From contig WPIO01000158.1 of assembly GCA_009760855.2 (NCBI GenBank), positions 622,501 to 686,500 on the forward strand: 64,000 nt of DNA. The letters are read 5' to 3'. This document shows, piece after piece, positions 59,510 through 64,000 of the stretch. Source of the DNA: Cristatella mucedo. Taxonomy: Eukaryota > Bryozoa > Phylactolaemata > Cristatellidae. Every line of letters begins with the position of its first letter. The stretch's first letter is position 1. The translations under genes were made by a program, and so were the position numbers. Below the pieces are notes generated by a model that worked only from the letters and a program-made list of their open reading frames with translations, had not been told where the DNA came from and searched no databases.

Positions 59510-61206
59510 GCAGTAGTTTTACTTTAGCTTACTTTTTAGCCTCAGGTCATGTCCCAGCACCTTTCAAAAAAGCTGTAGTCAGGCCACTTCTCAAGAAAGC
59601 TACACTTGACCAAGAGAACTTGAGCAACTACCGCCCAGTTTCCCTTCTACCATTCCTATCAAAGACAATCGAACGGGTCGTGGCGGACCAGCTGAACTCA
59701 TATATCGAAACCTCACACCTTGCTAGTAAGTTCGAGTCTGGCTTTAGAGCTAATCACTCCACAGAGTCAGCATTGCTTCGGGTATACAACGACCTACTTA
59801 GGAATGCAGACATGGGTAGAGTGTCTCTGCTTGTTTTGCTTGATCTTTCGGCAGCTTTTGATACCATCGATCACAGAGTTCTTCTAGAGCGCCTCTCATC
59901 TCGCCTGGGCATCACTGGCACTGCTCTGCAGTGGTTCAGGTCCTATCTCAGTGGGAGACTCCAGAGTATTGACGTGAATGGACAAAGATCATCTGAAGTA
60001 CCTCTGAAATATGGATTACCTCAGGGCTCAGTGCTAGGTCCGCTTCTTTTCACGGTTTATACTCTGCCTCTTGCTGATGTGATTGCCAAACACAATCTAG
60101 GCTTTCACTTCTATGCGGATGACACTCAGTTGTACCTTTGCTTTAATCCCTCCCAGCCTTCGAGCACCTCAAATTCTCTCAACTCACTAGCTGCATGCAT
60201 TGATGACATCCGCACATGGATGGCAGCAAATTTTCTAAAACTTAACGATGATAAAACTAACTTAACAGTTATGGGCAAACCCAGTGTGATCCAGAGATTG
60301 AACAGGCTGCCTCTCAAAATTGGCTCTGCCAGCATATCTCCAGTTGAATCAGCTCGAAATCTAGGTGTCATATTCCAAAGCGACCTCTCGTTAGACGACC
60401 ATATCAGCTCCACAGTCAAATCCGCCTATTTTCAGCTTCATAACATTGCTAAAATTCGGGCTTGTTTAGATAAAGATACCACATCTAAGTTGGTCCATGC
60501 ATTCGTGACATCCCTTCTCGACTTCTGCAACTCACTGCTTACTGGCCTACCAGCATGTGCGATCAGGCGATTGCAGCTGGTGCAAAACTCGGCAGCTAGA
60601 CATGTCTGCCGTGAGCGTCGCAGTTGCCACATTACTCCACTTCTCGCCGACCTGCACTGGCTACCAGTCAAGCAACGGATTGACTTCAAGGTTTTGTCGC
60701 TCACTTTTAGGTCCCTTCATTCTATGGCTCCAGCCTATCTGTCAGATATACTACCCCATCAGGCCAAGCATCGTACCACCCGCTTTTCGGAATCCAACAG
60801 TCTAGAAATACCTTGTACAAACCTTAAATCCTTTGGAGACCGTGCATTTAGTTCATATGCTCCCAAAGCCTGGAACTCCCTCCCGACCTGCGTCAGAACA
60901 TCCCCTGACCTGACCACATTTAAAAGGAACCTAAAAACACACCTATTTAGGACAGCATTTAGTGGGTCCCTGTGATTCGTCCTTGATGTGCTTATGCGTG
61001 CTGACACTGTGCATGCTGCCACTAACCACATTTGCATGCTGACCCTGTGCATGTCACCCCTAACCATATTATTCATTTCGTTTGTTTTTCAAGCATGATT
61101 TTACTTGCCATTCAATTGCATTTCACTTTACAGCAAATGTAAAGCGCCTAGAGAGAGATTAAGTTCTCTGAGGGCGCTTTATCAAGTGAATTATTATTAT
61201 TATTAT
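59510..61206 (+). mobile_element. L2-clade LINE, 5'-truncated but with an intact RT reading frame
   Basis: The best preserved retrotransposon in the window. An uninterrupted frame (59620-60975, open further upstream to about 59530) is followed by the complete L2 3' UTR and a (TTA)n tail at 61190-61206. The endonuclease half is missing, as expected for incomplete target-primed reverse transcription. Because it has no stops in over 450 codons, this is likely the youngest copy here. It cannot move by itself without an endonuclease and a promoter. Confidence 0.93.
59620..60975 (+). CDS. L2-type retrotransposon reverse transcriptase (5'-partial)
   Basis: 451 codons with the RT motifs in order: NYRPVSLLPFLSKTIERVV (motif 1), ESGFRANHSTESALL (2), LVLLDLSAAFDTIDHR (A, catalytic Asp), YGLPQGSVLGPLLF (B), FYADDTQLYLCF (C, catalytic YADD at about residues 165-170) and LKLNDDKTNLTVMG (D). 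It continues into the long C-terminal region typical of L2/CR1-group LINEs (LADLHWLPVKQRIDFKVLSL, PKAWNSLPTCVRTSPDL, LKTHLFRTAF) and ends at TGA. No true start codon is expected, because the frame is open upstream with SGHVPAPFKKAVVRPLLKK. The enzyme would copy element RNA at a nicked chromosomal target. The apurinic endonuclease domain is absent. Confidence 0.92.
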   Translation: MSNYRPVSLLPFLSKTIERVVADQLNSYIETSHLASKFESGFRANHSTESALLRVYNDLLRNADMGRVSLLVLLDLSAAFDTIDHRVLLERLSSRLGITGTALQWFRSYLSGRLQSIDVNGQRSSEVPLKYGLPQGSVLGPLLFTVYTLPLADVIAKHNLGFHFYADDTQLYLCFNPSQPSSTSNSLNSLAACIDDIRTWMAANFLKLNDDKTNLTVMGKPSVIQRLNRLPLKIGSASISPVESARNLGVIFQSDLSLDDHISSTVKSAYFQLHNIAKIRACLDKDTTSKLVHAFVTSLLDFCNSLLTGLPACAIRRLQLVQNSAARHVCRERRSCHITPLLADLHWLPVKQRIDFKVLSLTFRSLHSMAPAYLSDILPHQAKHRTTRFSESNSLEIPCTNLKSFGDRAFSSYAPKAWNSLPTCVRTSPDLTTFKRNLKTHLFRTAFSGSL

Positions 61207-61461
61207 TACTTTAGCAAATTTTAAAGTAAAATACCCCATTAAAAGTGGACTGGAAATCTGGACGTATTTTAAAAGACATTTTAAAATGCTCATTTTAAAA
61301 TAAATTAAAAATCTATGCACCGCTACCGAGGTCAAGATTTGTCGGCTGTGGTGAAGTCCTAGCTAATCTCTTTGGTGAATAGCATGCTTACAAAATGAAC
61401 ACCACTACCGCCCTGGTTTAGCTAAGCGGTTAAGGTCTCTTATGGCACTGCACAAATGAAT

Positions 61462-61505
<44 letters not shown>

Positions 61506-62555
61506 GCAAGAACCTAGCGGTGACCTCTAAGAAACCCTAAAGATGTGGTGGTTTGATCGAGTTGCCTAAGGGTGGTGATTCCTTTTCGAAATTCAGATTC
61601 TTGCGATTGCAATGAGGACTCCTTTGAATAATTTCAATGTGGCAGCCTCTTTTTTTTTTTAGATATATTGGCTTTGAATATATTTGTTTTGCATATCGGC
61701 AGTATTGCTTAGAAATCTTTTGGTTTTCAATATGGTAGGTAGAGTGAGTCGGCGAGTGTGATTAATAAATTGCCGAGTCAAGAATAAGTGACCGTTTGCT
61801 TCAGCAAATGTTCTTCTGCAGCTACTGTTGCTATGTGCAGCCGTTACCCGATCCAGTGCAAAACCCCCAAAATGGTCTCTTTGAGCACATCAATTGAGGT
61901 CACTTATCGGAGAGGCTATGCATTAGATTTGTAATAAAGTTAATATTGGGCATATACACTAAAATTATGACAGCTTGATGAAAGGAGATTGCCTTCTTGC
62001 CTCGTTCTTTATGCATAGAGCCGTGATTATGTGATATATCCTAATAGAAACTGCAGGAGCATACAGCATCATAGGACCTCTAAAGACTGGCTGCAAGTGT
62101 TTCTACCTCAACCTGGATTGCTCCTGGGGTGTCGTGGCACACACGACATTTACGCACAAGTGTGGAATGCGTTCACGAAGCATGCTTCAATTAAAGATCA
62201 AAATTCACGACGCTATCACCTGCCACGGTATGCACAGAAATCGCCTTCTGCACAAATCTTGCCGTGGCTCCTTACTTCCCATTAGTGTCTGGAGTTTAAA
62301 AACATTCTGCTGGATGTGAGCTGAATGCTGTTAATTTTGACCATGTGCTTCAGTTATGCAATGGTCTACCTAAGCGAGTTATTGGGTGAATTTCGTTTGC
62401 CCCTTGCAACCCAGTCGGGTAGGATCATTCAGGAACCGCCTTCAAATGCTGCTGCTGCAGAATAAATAAAAAAAAGTAATGTTCACCATGATTTGGAAGA
62501 CTTCAAGGAGTTAACAGTGTGAACTGGGTTTAGGGCAAGTCAAGTTCAAGTTTAT
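61207..62555. other. No gene recognised; contains an (AT)n array
   Basis: AT-rich sequence after the L2 tail, with a pure (AT)n run at 61465-61501 and a short tRNA-like word (CTGGTTTAGCTAAGCGG) just upstream at about 61418 that may be a SINE head remnant. Confidence 0.5.
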
Positions 62556-63040
62556 TTAGGTCTCTTCATTCTATGGCTCCAGCCTATCTTTCAGATATAC
62601 TACCCCATCAGGCAAAGCATCGTACCACTCGCTTTTCGGAATCCAACAGTCTAGAAATACCTCGTACAAACCTTAAATCCTTTGGAGACCGTGCATTTAG
62701 CTCGTATGCTCCCACAGCCTGGAACTCCCTCCCGACCTGCATCAGAACATCCCCTGACCTGACCACATTTAAAAGAAACTTAAAAACATACCTATTTAGG
62801 ACAGCATTTAGTGGGTCCTTGTGATTCGTCCTCGATGTGCTTATGCGTGCTGACACTGTTCATGCTGCCACTAACCACATTTGCATGCTGACCCAGTGCA
62901 TGTAACCCCTAACCATGTTATTCATTTTGTTTGTTTTTCAAGCATGATTTTACTTACTATTCTATTGCGTATCACTTTGCAGCAAATGTAAAGCGCCTAG
63001 AAAGAGATTAAGTTCTCTGAGGGCGCTTTATCAAGTGCAA

Positions 63041-63072
<32 letters not shown>
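62556..63072 (+). mobile_element. L2 3' end, 5'-truncated
   Basis: Starts within FRSLHSMAPAYLSD codons, stays open for 83 codons (PRTNLKSFGDRAFSSYAP, AWNSLPTCIRTSPDL) to TGA at 62822-62824, then the 3' UTR and a long (ATT)n tail (63040-63072). Nearly identical to the 59.5-kb copy. Confidence 0.9.
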
Positions 63073-63073
<1 letters not shown>

Positions 63074-63152
63074 GTTGGCTTTTATGTGCACATGCAACCT
63101 TGAGGGGCAAGCATCAAGCAGCAATGTCAAGAAGCCTGCGTCGGCACTCGTG

Positions 63153-63535
63153 GTAATAATAATAATAATAATAATAATAAAAATAATAATGCACTTGATA
63201 AAGCACCCTCAGAGAACTCAATCTCTTTCTAGGCGCTTTACATTTGCTGCAAAAGGAAATGCAATTGAATGGTAAGTAAAATCATGCCTGAAAAACAAAC
63301 AAAATGAATTATATGGTTAGGGGTGACATGCACAGGGTCAGCATGCAAATGTGGTTAGTGGCAGCATGCACAGTGTCAGCACACCTAAGCACATGAAGGA
63401 CGAATCACAGGGACCCACTAAATGCTATCCTAAGTAGGTGTGTTTTTAAGTTCCCTTTAAATGTGGTCAGGTCAGGGGATGTTCTGACGCAGGTCGGGAG
63501 GGAGTTCCAGGCTTTGGGAGCATACGATCTAAAGG
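63153..63535 (-). mobile_element. L2 3' end, opposite orientation
   Basis: (AAT)n at 63153-63190, then the reverse complement of the L2 3' UTR and last codons to about 63535 (PKAWNSL). With the 62.6-kb copy it forms a tail-to-tail pair separated by about 80 bases. Confidence 0.88.
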
Positions 63536-64000
63536 TGGTAACATATGATTGCAGCAGCAGCAGATGTGCATTAGGAATAGCACGATCCCGATATGAATGA
63601 AGAGTTAACGATTTGACAAAAGTATCTGACCTGGCAAAGACTCTTGCTTCCCTACACGACGTAATGTACACTAATATTAGGAGACATATCTTCACAGTGG
63701 GGATCTCCAGTGTCGTATTTATATATAGCTCCTGTTTGGATGTCTGCTTCAGTTGCACCTAGTTTGGGCTTATGGACCATGCCATAAGACAAAAATCGAC
63801 CATTGCATACAAAGGCCCAAGTTGATCACTTCTGCAGCTCATGCATCCATACGAGCATCTGTCATCCTCCGTACAATTGTGTGAACAGTTACGGAGCTGT
63901 TAGATTTGAAGTTCCCCGGTGAAACTATGGGCATGGTGGTTCACGGCATATGCAGTCTCATGAAAGATCCACGTATATCTTGTGTTTCCTACGTTCAGCT
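63536..64000. other. No gene recognised
   Basis: Window edge. A minus-strand ORF of 117 codons (63405-63758) is the L2 C-terminus fused to unrelated sequence. Confidence 0.5.

Overview
This is a eukaryotic, almost certainly metazoan (invertebrate) genomic window. The evidence is a spliced protein-coding gene with GT-AG introns, tRNA-derived SINEs, 5'-truncated L2-type LINE copies ending in (ATT)n, a hAT miniature element with an 8-bp target duplication, CpG-rich promoter-like DNA and very long GA/CT microsatellites. Nothing bacterial (operons, Shine-Dalgarno-led ORFs, CRISPR) is visible. The phylum cannot be fixed from sequence alone. A lophotrochozoan such as a mollusc or flatworm is possible, but that is inference.

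The one confidently recognised host gene is on the + strand between about 24.37 and 35.89 kb and is an orthologue of vertebrate ZNF608/ZNF609 and Drosophila scribbler/brakeless. Two short exons (27844-28141 and 28389-28476) encode the family's hallmark block ([39 protein letters not shown]). A single 3.2-kb exon (32665-35893) encodes the SPSSDAE motif, the lone C2H2 finger, the YSDVSDEG motif, long Ser/Ala/Gln-rich linkers and the C-terminal KIHEL motif. A probable upstream exon (24372-24764) joins in phase. The family's conserved N-terminal exon was not found. The stop codon overlaps a good splice donor, so the C-terminus may be alternatively processed.

Upstream, about 15.8-22.4 kb is rich in CpG and in GA/CT arrays and looks like a promoter/5'-leader domain. 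It contains a pogo/Tigger-like miniature element (19416-19588).

The remainder (about 0-15 kb, 25-27 kb, 28.5-32.6 kb, 36-64 kb) is intronic or intergenic DNA dominated by transposable elements. They are: an L2-clade LINE (about 17 fragments, one with an uninterrupted 451-codon reverse-transcriptase reading frame at 59.62-60.98 kb); a second related LINE family; tRNA-headed SINE family A; and tRNA-headed SINE family B, whose 3' tail is the L2 tail, implying that L2 mobilises it. A 183-bp SPIN-like hAT element with a perfect ATTTAGAG target duplication sits inside one L2 copy at 10.7 kb. Several perfect short-loop hairpins, an 88-bp AT/CA palindrome, many poly(G)/poly(C) runs of 10 or more bases and an unexplained CpG-rich open block at 58.6-59.5 kb complete the picture.
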